Part shown: one piece after another, positions 36,415 through 45,397 of the stretch
Layout: each line of letters opens with the position of its first letter
Position numbering within the stretch: position 1 is the stretch's first letter
The notes under the pieces: generated by a model
Told to the model about the DNA's origin: nothing
The model's input: only the letters and a program-made list of their open reading frames with translations
Databases searched by the model: none
Assembly (NCBI GenBank): GCA_013298025.1
Contig: JAAFJE010000019.1
Coordinates: 1-64,000, forward strand
Direction of reading: 5' to 3'
Length of the DNA: 64,000 bases
Source of the DNA: Cytophagales bacterium
GTDB taxonomy: Bacteria > Bacteroidota > Bacteroidia > Cytophagales > Spirosomataceae
Position numbers and translations under genes: made by a program

Positions 36415-37452
36415 TTAATCAATTTTACCACTAACTAGATTTCTGCGTGAAGATTCCCGAATCATCAATTCTGTTTTTAAAACCTTTACTTGGGAGGTAT
36501 TTTCTTTAGGATTTTCAATTTGGTCGATGAGCAACGACGTAGCGGTACGCCCGATGTCTAAGGTTGGTTGTGCCACACTGCTAATGGCTGGCGTGACCAA
36601 GGTACAGATGGGTTCGTCGTTGAAACTCACCAAAGCGATGTCTTCTGGCACACGAATATTGTTTTGTTTGAAAGCCTTGATACTTCCCACCGCCAATCTA
36701 TCACTTACCACCACCAAGCCATCGGGTGGCTCGCTCAGGCGTACCAGATGATTGGTTGACTCAATGGCTTTTTCTAAACTATATTCTCCGTGGATAATCA
36801 GCGATTCGTCGATACCAAAGCCAGCATCTTGCAGAGCCTTCAAGTAGCCCTCTAGCCGTAGGTTGCTCACCGAAACATTTTTAGGCCCAGCCAGCAGGGC
36901 AATGCGTTTACATTGATTTTTCACCAAGTGCATGGTAGCTTCATAAGCCGCCCCCACATTATCGACCATCACTTTCGATACATCCAAATCAGGGGTATCT
37001 CTATCGAAAAAAACCATTGGAATCCCTCTGCGTTGCAGGCGTTTGAGATGCTCGTAATTAGAGGTTTCTTGCGACAGCGAAATGATAAACCCTTCTACTT
37101 GCCCTCTTGATAACGACTGTAGGCTTATCAATTCTCGCTCATACGACTCGCCCGTTTGCGAAAGCAATACGCTATAGCCTCTTGCAATGGCTTCGGCTTC
37201 AATTCCTTTTACTACAGACGCAAAAAAATGATAGCCTAAATCTGGCACAATAACACCTAATGTTTTAGTTCTACTTTTTACTAAGCTAGTTGCCAGCACA
37301 TTAGGCTGATAGTCCCATTCTTTTGCTAAGTCCAATACCGCTTGGCGTGTTTCCGGCTTGATGTCGGGCATATCACGCAAAGCCCTTGAAACAGTTGCAA
37401 CAGAAACTTTCAAGTGACGAGCAATGTCTTTGATTGTAACCTGATGGGCCAT
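36415..37452 (-). CDS. LacI-family transcriptional regulator
   Basis: 345 residues. The N-terminal LacI helix-turn-helix is TIKDIARHLKVSVATVSRAL, with hinge helix LATSLVKSRTKTLGVIVPD. The periplasmic-binding-protein-like effector domain (about 62-340) has typical blocks GFIISLSQETSN, VFFDRDTPDL and VVSDRLAVGSIKAF. It is probably a sugar- or nucleoside-responsive repressor. No catabolic gene lies next to it, so the target is unknown. A -7-like element (CAAATATA on plus, 37480-37487) lies 28 nt upstream. Confidence 0.92.
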   Translation of the reverse strand: MAHQVTIKDIARHLKVSVATVSRALRDMPDIKPETRQAVLDLAKEWDYQPNVLATSLVKSRTKTLGVIVPDLGYHFFASVVKGIEAEAIARGYSVLLSQTGESYERELISLQSLSRGQVEGFIISLSQETSNYEHLKRLQRRGIPMVFFDRDTPDLDVSKVMVDNVGAAYEATMHLVKNQCKRIALLAGPKNVSVSNLRLEGYLKALQDAGFGIDESLIIHGEYSLEKAIESTNHLVRLSEPPDGLVVVSDRLAVGSIKAFKQNNIRVPEDIALVSFNDEPICTLVTPAISSVAQPTLDIGRTATSLLIDQIENPKENTSQVKVLKTELMIRESSRRNLVSGKID

Positions 37453-37506
37453 TGAAGTTTAAATTAGAGTTTTTATAAACAAATATACAAATCAAAGATA
37501 AGCTTT

Positions 37507-37857
37507 TTATCCTTTTAGGGTAACTTTTGCTCTACTACAAAGTCCCCCAATAGGCGGATTGAGCTTACTTACAGCTACTTCAACCGAATGCACTTGTGGA
37601 TATTGAACCCGTATTTGCTGAATGATTTGTTGGGCAATATGTTCTAAAAGCTTTATTTTTTGTTGCATCACAGTTGCCGTGATGCGGTACAAGTCTTCAT
37701 AATTAACGGTAGCATCGAGCAAATTTTGCTCGGCAGCTTGGGTAAAATCGGTCGTAATCTGTATATCTACTTGGTATTTATTTCCAATTTTTTGTTCTTC
37801 TTCATAAAAACCATGATAGGCAAAAAACTCTAATCCTTCCAATGCAATCGTTCCCAT
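37507..37857 (-). CDS. folB: dihydroneopterin aldolase
   Basis: Folate biosynthesis: cleaves 7,8-dihydroneopterin to 6-hydroxymethyl-dihydropterin and glycolaldehyde. The 116 residues are the family length. Conserved MGTIALEGLEFFAYHGFYEEEQ (catalytic Glu in the GFYEEE turn) and the C-terminal VSKLNPPIGG with the catalytic Lys are present. It is a single gene between the LacI-type and DivIVA-domain genes. Confidence 0.93.
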   Translation of the reverse strand: MGTIALEGLEFFAYHGFYEEEQKIGNKYQVDIQITTDFTQAAEQNLLDATVNYEDLYRITATVMQQKIKLLEHIAQQIIQQIRVQYPQVHSVEVAVSKLNPPIGGLCSRAKVTLKG

Positions 37858-37897
37858 GTTATTTAATTTTTATAATAGTGTTGTTGATACACGAACA

Positions 37898-37929
37898 TAA
37901 AAAAACAGGTAGTTGTTTGCTACCTGTCT
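37898..37929 (-). terminator. terminator of the DivIVA-domain gene
   Basis: Stem ACAGGTAG / CTACCTGT with a short loop; on the minus strand it is followed by a T-run. It lies 20 nt beyond the DivIVA-domain stop. Confidence 0.85.
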
Positions 37930-37948
37930 TTCTGTATAGAAATTTCTA

Positions 37949-39019
37949 TTAAAAATTATCAAAGAAAGAGCCTCCGCCATTGGAAATATTGCCTGGACTG
38001 TCCTTTTTTAATTCTTCCATTACAGACGAAACGGTAGGTAAACCCACATCTTTGTTAGCGATTTTCTTAATTTTCGACTTTAAAGCATTGGCTTCTTTGA
38101 GTTCATCTTTCAGTTCTGTTTTTTCTTCTTCTACGGCAGTTGACGCTTCATCTACCAGTGCAGTTGGCACAGACGCAATAGGCGGAAGTCCCAAATAGCT
38201 TTCATCTAAATTAGCTTCCTCTTGCAAAAACGTATTGAAAGAAGGAAGGTCGGCTGTAGGCAATTCTTCTTGTTGCAAGATAGTCGAAACCGTTGGCAAT
38301 TCAAATACTTCTTCGTCTGCCTCCACGTCTGATGTAGATTGCTCGGCTGTTGGTTCACCTACTGTTTGTTCCTCAATTGGGAATACCGCCTCTATCGGCG
38401 GTACTGTTACGACTGGCTCGACCGTAGCCACAGGTACTGCCACTGGTTCTGCTGTGGCAACAGGCAAGTTGGTTCTTTCCTCAAACTTAGCCACTTTTTC
38501 AAGTGTTTCGCTGGCAAACTTTTTGAGTTCGTTCACCAACAATTCTTTGTAACGCTCCAAAGCCTTGGTATCACGCTCAAGCGACTGTAGGCGATGCTCT
38601 GCCTCCTCAACCATAAATGCCGCTTTATTTTCGGCATCAGAAAGCACCATATTAGCTTGGCGTTTGGCTTCGGTATGAATACCCTCTACCTCTTGCGTTG
38701 CCTGCTTTACTATATAATCGGCTTCGGCTTGGGCGGTTTCAATCACTTTATTTGCCTCAAGCTGTGCCTTTTCGTTGATTTCACGCTGTGCATCTTCGGC
38801 AACCTTGATGGTTTTAAATAAACTACTTTCAATTTCTTTGATTCTATTGATTTCTCGCTCAGACGCTTCCAATTGCTGTTTTGCCATGCGTAATTCATCG
38901 CCTACTCGTTCCCACTCTTGCGAAAGCGAAAGCAAAAAAGCATCGACAGATTCGGCATCGTACCCTCTAAAGCTTTTGTCAAAAGTACGTTGTCTGATTT
39001 CTAAAGGAGTAATTCTCAT
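37949..39019 (-). CDS. DivIVA-domain coiled-coil protein
   Basis: 356 residues. The N-terminal DivIVA signature MRITPLEIRQRTFDKSFRGY and VDAFLLSL (about 1-35) is followed by a long coiled coil to about 190. That part includes a V-type-ATPase-subunit-like Ala/Glu stretch (ANKVIETAQAEADYIVKQA). A Pro/Val/Glu-rich disordered middle (about 200-240) and an acidic tail follow. DivIVA proteins sense membrane curvature at poles and septa in Gram-positives; in Bacteroidota the role is not established. A -7 element (CAAAGGTA on plus, 39084-39091) lies 64 nt upstream. Confidence 0.88.
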   Translation of the reverse strand: MRITPLEIRQRTFDKSFRGYDAESVDAFLLSLSQEWERVGDELRMAKQQLEASEREINRIKEIESSLFKTIKVAEDAQREINEKAQLEANKVIETAQAEADYIVKQATQEVEGIHTEAKRQANMVLSDAENKAAFMVEEAEHRLQSLERDTKALERYKELLVNELKKFASETLEKVAKFEERTNLPVATAEPVAVPVATVEPVVTVPPIEAVFPIEEQTVGEPTAEQSTSDVEADEEVFELPTVSTILQQEELPTADLPSFNTFLQEEANLDESYLGLPPIASVPTALVDEASTAVEEEKTELKDELKEANALKSKIKKIANKDVGLPTVSSVMEELKKDSPGNISNGGGSFFDNF

Positions 39020-39142
39020 ATTTTTCTACATTTTTCGTAAAGAGAACCATTGGTTGTTTTAGGCCCACAGACCAATCTTCTCACAAAGGTATAAATTAAT
39101 ATAGTTATTTATTATCAAATTGTTAGAGCAATCTTGAAAAAT

Positions 39143-40057
39143 TTAGTTTTTTACTTCAATTTTCCAAACAGACACCCGTTTATCATCGGAAGCCGACACC
39201 AGTAAACCCTTGTGCGACGACCACCAAAGCTTATTGACAGACGTTCCATGACCCGCATGGCGTGCCTTATCTATGACTTTGAGCAGACGAAATTGCTGAC
39301 TATCCCAAATTTTAATCGACTTATCCATACTAGCCGTAGCAAAAAAATGCCCATCTGGACTAAAGCAAATATCATTAATTGCAAAAAGATGTGCTACAAT
39401 GTCTTTGTGTAAAGCATAGTTATTGGCAACATCCCATACTTTTAAATGTGCATCTCGGCTACCACTGAGCAAAAACTGGTAATCGGGTGAATATTTTATA
39501 CAAAATACAGAATTTTGGTGGGCTTCTATCACTTTTTGTAAAGAAAAATCTTCAAGACTGAAAATTTTAATCGTATTGTCGCTATACGCTACGGCTAAAT
39601 GCTGTTCTACTTGATTTACGGCTATACTCCGCACACTTTTATCAGAAGCCTTGATATGCTTACGCACTGCAAACGATAGAGCATCCATTACAACAATCGT
39701 CCCATCAGCCAAGCCAACGTAAGCCGTATCTTCGACAATTACAATACAAAAAATAGCCGCAGAAGTAATTTTGGTAGCCGCCAGTTCTTTTTTATCCCGT
39801 ACATCAATTACATGAATGCCGTCGAAATTTTGTCCTATCCATAAATATTCACGGCGGGCATCCCAGCCGAGTGCATAAATAGAGGCAGGTACTTGTGCCA
39901 TCAGTTCGCCCACGTCTGGCGTTTGAAGATTCCAGCGAACGACTAATCCATCGCCAGCCGCCGAGAAAAAACGGGCATTATCGCCACTAGCAGCTAGGGC
40001 ATACACGCCATCTCTGTGTCCTGAGAAAGTATCTAATTTTTCAACTTGTATGTGCAT
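39143..40057 (-). CDS. WD40-repeat protein
   Basis: The start ATG at 40057 (MHIQVEKLDTFSGHRDGVYA) gives 304 residues. The frame is open 15 codons further, but the promoter lies there. About seven WD40 blades make a full beta-propeller. Clear repeats are FSPDGHFFATASMDKSIKIW and YSPDYQFLLSGSRDAHLKVW, and GHGTSVNKLWWSSHKGLLVS near the end. There is no signal peptide, so it is probably a cytoplasmic interaction platform. Partners are unknown. It is divergent from the phosphopantetheinyl transferase gene. Confidence 0.88.
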   Translation of the reverse strand: MHIQVEKLDTFSGHRDGVYALAASGDNARFFSAAGDGLVVRWNLQTPDVGELMAQVPASIYALGWDARREYLWIGQNFDGIHVIDVRDKKELAATKITSAAIFCIVIVEDTAYVGLADGTIVVMDALSFAVRKHIKASDKSVRSIAVNQVEQHLAVAYSDNTIKIFSLEDFSLQKVIEAHQNSVFCIKYSPDYQFLLSGSRDAHLKVWDVANNYALHKDIVAHLFAINDICFSPDGHFFATASMDKSIKIWDSQQFRLLKVIDKARHAGHGTSVNKLWWSSHKGLLVSASDDKRVSVWKIEVKN

Positions 40058-40083
40058 CCTGTAAATTTCTGTCTTAAAGTCTG

Positions 40084-40114
40084 CAAAAATACAGCTTTTC
40101 AACCTACCAACAAA
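40084..40114 (-). promoter_or_regulatory. promoter of the WD40 gene
   Basis: On the minus strand: TTTG (40114-40111), 19-nt spacer, TATTTTTG (40091-40084). It ends 26 nt before the ATG at 40057, which fixes that start. Confidence 0.7.
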
Positions 40115-40129
40115 AGTCAGTTTTATTTG

Positions 40130-40137
40130 TAATTTTG
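40130..40137 (+). promoter_or_regulatory. -7 element (TAATTTTG) for the phosphopantetheinyl transferase gene
   Basis: Exact TAnnTTTG match 25 nt before the ATG at 40163, back to back with the WD40 promoter. No clear -33. Confidence 0.45.
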
Positions 40138-40162
40138 TCTATCGAACAATCCCCCCATCAAT

Positions 40163-40819
40163 ATGGCATTATCTTTTTGTGACGACCTTCATGCTACTGG
40201 TAAAATAGCCATTTGGCAGATAGAAGAATCAACGCAGTTTTATTGTGATTTTCTTGACATTGCTCCCAGTCAAGTGGCAACACAAAGCAATGCTACGCAT
40301 CCACAAAAGCAATTAGAATGGCTCGCCAGTAGAACTTGCCTCAAATATTTATGCCAAGCCATGCGCATTCCTTTTACGGGCGTAAGCAAAGACCAGCACA
40401 ACAATCCTTCGTTGCTATCGAATACGGCACAAATCTCTATTACCCATACAGACCGCTATGTGGCGTGTGGCATAGATACCACGCAAGCCATTGGATTAGA
40501 CATTGAAAAAGTTTCTACCAAATTTTTAAAAGTAAAACACAAATACCTCCATCCCGATGAGCAACACAGCGACGACCTGCAAGCACTATGTGTGTATTGG
40601 TGTGCCAAAGAAAGTTTGTACAAATGGCATGGACTCAAAAATCTGAGTTTTAAAGAACATATCTTTATTGAGCCGTTTGCCCAAAATGCTTCCTTGCTAC
40701 AAGCCCAAGTAATGCCCCCCGACCATCGGCATAGCGTTCATCAGCTTGGAGTATATTACATAGAAGATTACATTCTGACTACCACCAAGCAACACCTATA
40801 CGATACAAAGGCATTTTAG
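40163..40819 (+). CDS. 4'-phosphopantetheinyl transferase superfamily protein
   Basis: Transfers phosphopantetheine from CoA to a carrier protein. At 218 residues it is of the Sfp/Gsp class (two-subdomain). The Mg-binding motif AIGLDIEKVS (Asp113, Glu115) and WCAKESLYKWHG (Glu150, Lys154) are intact, and SITHTDRYVACGI precedes them. Its carrier may be the fatty-acid ACP or a secondary-metabolite carrier; no synthase lies nearby. Together with the ACP phosphodiesterase-like gene at 1514 it could control ACP charging (inference). Confidence 0.9.
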   Translation: MALSFCDDLHATGKIAIWQIEESTQFYCDFLDIAPSQVATQSNATHPQKQLEWLASRTCLKYLCQAMRIPFTGVSKDQHNNPSLLSNTAQISITHTDRYVACGIDTTQAIGLDIEKVSTKFLKVKHKYLHPDEQHSDDLQALCVYWCAKESLYKWHGLKNLSFKEHIFIEPFAQNASLLQAQVMPPDHRHSVHQLGVYYIEDYILTTTKQHLYDTKAF

Positions 40820-40840
40820 TGCAAGTGTTTGCCCAAAGCA

Positions 40841-41677
40841 TCAATCTAGCAAATATTGAAGTGCTTGCTCTAGCTCTTTTACTTTATCGTGGTCGCCTAC
40901 TTTTTCAAAAGAAAGAATCAGGTTACGCAAAACACGCCTAATGATGTCGGCATTGCTACAAGGTTCGTAAAAAGTATCGTTAGGCTCTAAATTGAGTTGA
41001 GCTAAATAATTATCAATATCGCTTTTACTAAAAACAATGCCTTTATTGAAAACATTGATATAAAATTGCAATCGCTCCGATTTGTAGGTGACAATAAACA
41101 AACTGGGTAAGTTTACGCCATAAATGGGCATCCCAATTTTTTGGGCGATAAGCATATAAATGGCACACAGCGAAATAGGATTACCTTTTTTGGCATCCAT
41201 CACCACATTAATCATAGAATTAGAAGCCGCATGAAAATGCTTGGTATTCGCTCCAAATTTAAACTTTTGGAAGAAAATGGCATTCAGCGTCTTCACCTCG
41301 TCCATAGGGTGCATATTATCTCTAAACTCTTGCCATACATCAAAATACATTTGGTCGAGGTCGGTGCGTAGTTTTTCTAAAGAAAGTTCTGGGTATTGAT
41401 AAGTAGCAATCACCCACAATCCTTCGAGCAAATCTTTTGCACCCGTTTCGTACCATGCCTGCAAACGCCCAATAAAGGCTTGGTATTGCAAACCGTGTAT
41501 GATGTCTTCTATTTTGCGTTGCATCACAGGACTTAGCGACGAGTCTTCCCATCTATCTTCTAAAAAGGGAATCACTTCACCTCCTAGCGAGCGTATTTTG
41601 GTTTCGACCAACGATACAACTTCCACATCTTCGTCATCTAGTAAAGAAACTAGCGCCTTGATTTCAGCTACATTCAT
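40841..41677 (-). CDS. SirB1/transglutaminase-like protein
   Basis: 278 residues. The C-terminal two thirds resemble the SirB1 transglutaminase-like family (LNAIFFQKFKFGAN, then GNPISLCAIYMLIAQKIGMP and IYGVNLPSLFIV). In the usual catalytic-Cys region the sequence reads ISLCAIY, and a later His as in true transglutaminases is not obvious, so it may be a non-enzymatic relative. The N-terminal 80 residues look like HEAT-type helices (VSLLDDEDVEVVSLVETKIR). Function unknown. Confidence 0.8.
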   Translation of the reverse strand: MNVAEIKALVSLLDDEDVEVVSLVETKIRSLGGEVIPFLEDRWEDSSLSPVMQRKIEDIIHGLQYQAFIGRLQAWYETGAKDLLEGLWVIATYQYPELSLEKLRTDLDQMYFDVWQEFRDNMHPMDEVKTLNAIFFQKFKFGANTKHFHAASNSMINVVMDAKKGNPISLCAIYMLIAQKIGMPIYGVNLPSLFIVTYKSERLQFYINVFNKGIVFSKSDIDNYLAQLNLEPNDTFYEPCSNADIIRRVLRNLILSFEKVGDHDKVKELEQALQYLLD

Positions 41678-41816
41678 AAGCGTTCTCTATGTCATTTTTT
41701 TTAATTATTTAAGTTAAATGTTTATAAATTAATTACAAATAAATTGTGTTTTTTTCTCTAAAAATACCGTTTGCTCACAAATAGAAAATATAATTTTTTT
41801 TAGATATAGATTCTAC

Positions 41817-41824
41817 TAAATTTG
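41817..41824 (+). promoter_or_regulatory. -7 element (TAAATTTG) for galE
   Basis: TAnnTTTG match 32 nt before the ATG at 41857. The upstream region is T-rich without a clear TTTG. Confidence 0.45.
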
Positions 41825-41856
41825 TTGCATTAATGCTCATTAAAACCCCATTACAC

Positions 41857-42876
41857 ATGAAAATACTCGTTACTGGCGGTGCCGGATTCATCGGTTCTCA
41901 TACAGTGGTAGAATTATTCAAAGCTGGTTATGAATCGGTAATTCTCGACAACTTTTCTAATTCTGAAAAAGCTGTTTTAGATGGTTTAAAAGAAATTATC
42001 GGACAAGAAACGCCCTATTACGAAGCCGATATTAATGACCCAGCCGCATGGGATAAAGTTTTTACAGAAAATAAAATAGATGGTATCATCCATTTTGCCG
42101 CCAACAAAGCTGTAGGCGAATCGGTACAAAACCCCTTGAAATACTACCGAAACAACGTAGCGGCAACAGTACTCATGATTGAAAAGATGCAAGAATATGG
42201 CGTAAGCAACCTTGTGTTCTCTTCTTCTTGTACAGTATATGGCGAACCCGACAGCCTGCCCGTAACCGAGCAATCGCCTATCAAGCCTGCCAACTCGCCT
42301 TATGGCAATACCAAGCAAATTTGTGAGGAAATCATCAAAGACACCGTAGCTACGCAAAAAGGTTTACGTGCTATCTCGTTGCGATACTTCAACCCAATCG
42401 GGGCACATGAAACGGTACTTATTGGCGAATTGCCTATTGGTGTACCTGCCAACCTTGTTCCTTTTATTACACAAACAGTAGCCGGACTTAGAGGGCAACT
42501 TTCAGTGTTTGGCGACGATTACCCAACGCGAGACGGCACCGCCGTAAGAGATTACATCCATGTAGTTGACCTAGCCAAAGCACACGTTTCGGCCTTAGCG
42601 TTGTTGATTAAGCAAGGTGACGCACCTGCCTACTATGACATCTTTAATATTGGAACAGGAACTGGTAGCTCGGTGTTGGAAGTGATTACAGCTTTTGAAA
42701 AAGCCACTGGTTTGAAAGTAGATTATGCCATCAAGCCAAGAAGAGCTGGTGACGTAACCGCAGTATATGCCGACTGCACCAAGTCGAACGAAGTATTAGG
42801 CTGGAAAACAGAGAAAACCTTGGAAGATGCCCTAGGTGATGCTTGGCGTTGGCAAGAAAAAGTAGCGAAACGCTAA
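41857..42876 (+). CDS. galE: UDP-glucose 4-epimerase
   Basis: Interconverts UDP-glucose and UDP-galactose. The start ATG at 41857 (MKILVTGGAGFIGSH) places the NAD-binding GxxGxxG at the N-terminus; the in-frame ATG at 41833 would add eight residues. It has 339 residues. The short-chain dehydrogenase triad lies in FSSSCTVYGEP and SPYGNTKQICEEI (Tyr-x3-Lys). GalE-type motifs ISLRYFNPIGAH and TRDGTAVRDYIHV are present. It supplies sugar precursors for surface polysaccharides. Confidence 0.95.
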   Translation: MKILVTGGAGFIGSHTVVELFKAGYESVILDNFSNSEKAVLDGLKEIIGQETPYYEADINDPAAWDKVFTENKIDGIIHFAANKAVGESVQNPLKYYRNNVAATVLMIEKMQEYGVSNLVFSSSCTVYGEPDSLPVTEQSPIKPANSPYGNTKQICEEIIKDTVATQKGLRAISLRYFNPIGAHETVLIGELPIGVPANLVPFITQTVAGLRGQLSVFGDDYPTRDGTAVRDYIHVVDLAKAHVSALALLIKQGDAPAYYDIFNIGTGTGSSVLEVITAFEKATGLKVDYAIKPRRAGDVTAVYADCTKSNEVLGWKTEKTLEDALGDAWRWQEKVAKR

Positions 42877-42885
42877 AGTAAGTTA

Positions 42886-42979
42886 GTGAATTAGTGATTG
42901 AGCGAGTTAGTGATTTAATTTACAATAGCTTATAGTCTATTTTTGATGAAAATTCCTGAAAAGCAAAACACTAATTCAC
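42886..42979. repeat. short inverted-repeat element behind galE
   Basis: GTGAATTAGTG (42886-42896) and CACTAATTCAC (42969-42979), 11-bp perfect arms about 94 bp end to end. The right arm continues AATTCACCATTG. The words match the ends of the larger element at 56341-56559. Confidence 0.55.
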
Positions 42980-42996
42980 AATTCACCATTGATATA

Positions 42997-44169
42997 TCAT
43001 ACATACAGAATCAAACCAAGGAGTAATCCGCCGAGAAAAATAAAGAAGGTTGGTATTTTGGTATAACGTACCACCAATAAAGTAATGGCGATGGTCAGCA
43101 TTCCTACGTAATCGCCCTTAGAAGCAATGGGCATCAGAAACGTAACAGCCGCCGACAACGTTAAACCCACCGATGCTGCATTGATGCCTTCTAAAGAAGC
43201 CCTAATCGCTCTATACTGTTTGAGTTGCCCCCAGATGCGATACACAAAGAAAATCAGGAACGTTCCAGGCAGAAAAATTCCTAAAGCTCCTACTGCACTT
43301 CCCAACAATTCATAGCCTAATCCTTCACCTTTCAAGACAAGTGTACCCAAATAAGAGGTAAACGCAAAAACAGGCCCCGGCAAAGCCTGCGACAAAGCCA
43401 TGCCCGTAAGGAAATCGTCGCTTCTGATGACTTCTTTAAACTCTACAAACTCGGTATAAAGCATCGGAGCAAGTACTTGTCCTCCGCCAAATACAAGGCT
43501 TCCGTTACGGTAAAAATTTTCAAAAAGTAGAATAGGCGTTGCCTGCGTCACATTTCCTAATAAAGCCAAAAAAACCAGAAATCCCCAAAAAAGGTGAAAA
43601 TTCGACCAAGGAATAACCATTTTGTGTTTGTTCTGCTCAGGATAATCTTTATAGTTTAAGGCCGTAAATGTACCGCAAATAATCAAGGCAATAGGACAAA
43701 CCCAAGGTGACTGAAAATAGAAGGAAAAACCTGCCGACAACAACATGAGCCAATAACCTGATTGTTTTTTCAGAACTAATTTTCCTAATAAAATACCAGA
43801 ATGAATAATCAGGGCAATACCAATGGGTTGGATAAATTTAATAATATCTCGGTTTCTAAGATAAGTCATGCCCAAGGCAGCGGCAGTCATAATAATCACC
43901 GCAGGCGTAACCCAAATCAGCAACGTAAGATAAGCCAAGTTAGAGCCTCCTCGCTTATAACCAATAGCGGTGAGTACTTGTGTAGAGGTAGGTCCCGGCA
44001 AAATGGCACACAATGCCTGTATTTCGAGCAGTTCTTCTTCGGTGAGGTATTGTTTCTTTTTAACCAGTCGGTCGATAAACATCGCTAGGTGTACCTGTGG
44101 CCCACCAAAAGTTGTAAACGCCAATAGTAATATATCTTTCAAAAAATCAATATGCTTTAATCCTTTCAT
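42997..44169 (-). CDS. chrA: chromate transporter (CHR family)
   Basis: Long-chain CHR transporter of 390 residues with two homologous halves. Half 1 has TFGGPQVHLAMF and ALCAILPGPTSTQVLTAIGY; half 2 has VFGGGQVLAPMLYTEF and LSQALPGPVFAFTSYLG. About ten to twelve hydrophobic helices lie in the inner membrane. The family exports chromate by proton-linked antiport in the studied members; the substrate here is inferred by family only. It is a single gene. Confidence 0.9.
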   Translation of the reverse strand: MKGLKHIDFLKDILLLAFTTFGGPQVHLAMFIDRLVKKKQYLTEEELLEIQALCAILPGPTSTQVLTAIGYKRGGSNLAYLTLLIWVTPAVIIMTAAALGMTYLRNRDIIKFIQPIGIALIIHSGILLGKLVLKKQSGYWLMLLSAGFSFYFQSPWVCPIALIICGTFTALNYKDYPEQNKHKMVIPWSNFHLFWGFLVFLALLGNVTQATPILLFENFYRNGSLVFGGGQVLAPMLYTEFVEFKEVIRSDDFLTGMALSQALPGPVFAFTSYLGTLVLKGEGLGYELLGSAVGALGIFLPGTFLIFFVYRIWGQLKQYRAIRASLEGINAASVGLTLSAAVTFLMPIASKGDYVGMLTIAITLLVVRYTKIPTFFIFLGGLLLGLILYV

Positions 44170-44293
44170 GCCTATACTGTTAGAAGCCTCTTCACAAAAA
44201 CAGGTTCGATTATAGCCCTATAACCAAACCTGCTGCGAAATTCAGAAAATTGTATGGATTAAACAAATAGCTTTGTTGCCACTAAATTACTAT

Positions 44294-45277
44294 TTATTGT
44301 TTTTTTAGTCCTAATTCTACCAATCTTTCATGTAAAAACTCTCCAGCCGTCATATCGACATAGAGTTTCGGATGACTAGCACTTACACAAGAACTGAGGC
44401 AAGTCAAGTCCATTTCAGAACGTGGGTGCATAAAGAACGGTATCGAAAAACGAGAAGTACTCAGCTTTTCTCTCGGCGGATTCACTACTCGATGGATAGT
44501 TGATTTAAGCTTATGATTCGTCAGTCTGTCGAGCATATCGCCTACGTTTACCACCACATATTCGGGTAAAGACGTAATCGGAATCCATTTGCCATCATGG
44601 CGTAACACTTCTAATCCTTCTGCCGATGCACCCATCAAAAGTGTAATCAAATTGATGTCGCCATGCGCCGCCGCTCGCACCGCTCCTTCGGGAATTTCAT
44701 CGGGATTGGGTACAGGGAAATAATGTAAGGCTCTCAGGATTGAATTGCCATTTTTTACTTTATCTTCAAAATAATCTTCTGGTAAATTCAAATAAAGGGC
44801 AATGGCTTTGAGTAAAGTTTTACCTGCTTGTTCGAGTGTTTGGTAAGCTTTTACCGTATAAGTTTCAAAATCGGGAAATTCTGTAGGAAAAACATTAGCA
44901 GGGTATTCGTTCCAAACCACATCGCCATCGTCTTGTTTGGGTTGACCAATGTGGTAAAACTCTTTCAAATCGGCTACTTTAAATCCCTTGGCTGTTTCTT
45001 TTCCTTTGCCGACATATCCTCGTTGCCCAGCAATGCCCTGTATTTCGTACTGACGCTTGAGGTCGTCGGGGGCATAAAAAAATGCTTGTACGGCTTTATA
45101 TAAAGCGTCGGTAAATTCGTCGGTCAAGCCATGATTTTTTACCGCTACAAAACCGATCGTATTGAAGGCATTGCCAAGGTCTTGTACAAAAGCTTGTTTT
45201 TTTAGGGCATCGCCCGATACAAAATCTGCCAAATCGAGCAGAGGAATGCTGTCGTGAAGTATTGCTGTATCAGTCAT
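44294..45277 (-). CDS. isopenicillin-N-synthase-family 2-oxoglutarate/Fe(II) oxygenase
   Basis: 327 residues. The N-terminal DIOX_N-type region carries IPLLDLADFVSG and NTIGFVAVKNHGL. The iron triad is His205-x-Asp207 in AAHGDINLITLL and His262 in TIHRVVNPP. Arg276-x-Ser278 (SRFSIPF) is the 2-oxoglutarate-binding pair, so it resembles general 2OG oxygenases and true substrate identity is unknown. True isopenicillin N synthesis is unlikely, since no peptide synthetase is nearby. Single gene. Confidence 0.88.
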   Translation of the reverse strand: MTDTAILHDSIPLLDLADFVSGDALKKQAFVQDLGNAFNTIGFVAVKNHGLTDEFTDALYKAVQAFFYAPDDLKRQYEIQGIAGQRGYVGKGKETAKGFKVADLKEFYHIGQPKQDDGDVVWNEYPANVFPTEFPDFETYTVKAYQTLEQAGKTLLKAIALYLNLPEDYFEDKVKNGNSILRALHYFPVPNPDEIPEGAVRAAAHGDINLITLLMGASAEGLEVLRHDGKWIPITSLPEYVVVNVGDMLDRLTNHKLKSTIHRVVNPPREKLSTSRFSIPFFMHPRSEMDLTCLSSCVSASHPKLYVDMTAGEFLHERLVELGLKKQ

Positions 45278-45397
45278 TTTATAGGAAACGTTTGTTGATT
45301 TTTACGACTATGTACCAAATAAAAACGCCCAAAAGCAAGTATATTTACTCAGCTTTTGGGAGTACAAAGGTCTAATTAAGTTATGATTCTTCAAAAA

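Noticed and set aside
38235-38552. Ser/Thr/Gly-rich plus-strand frame inside the DivIVA-domain gene
   Set aside because: Shadow of the disordered Val/Pro/Glu region of the real minus-strand gene.
44294-45277. Beta-lactam biosynthesis (isopenicillin N synthase) gene
   Set aside because: Only the general 2-oxoglutarate/Fe(II) oxygenase motifs are present, and no peptide synthetase or related genes lie nearby.
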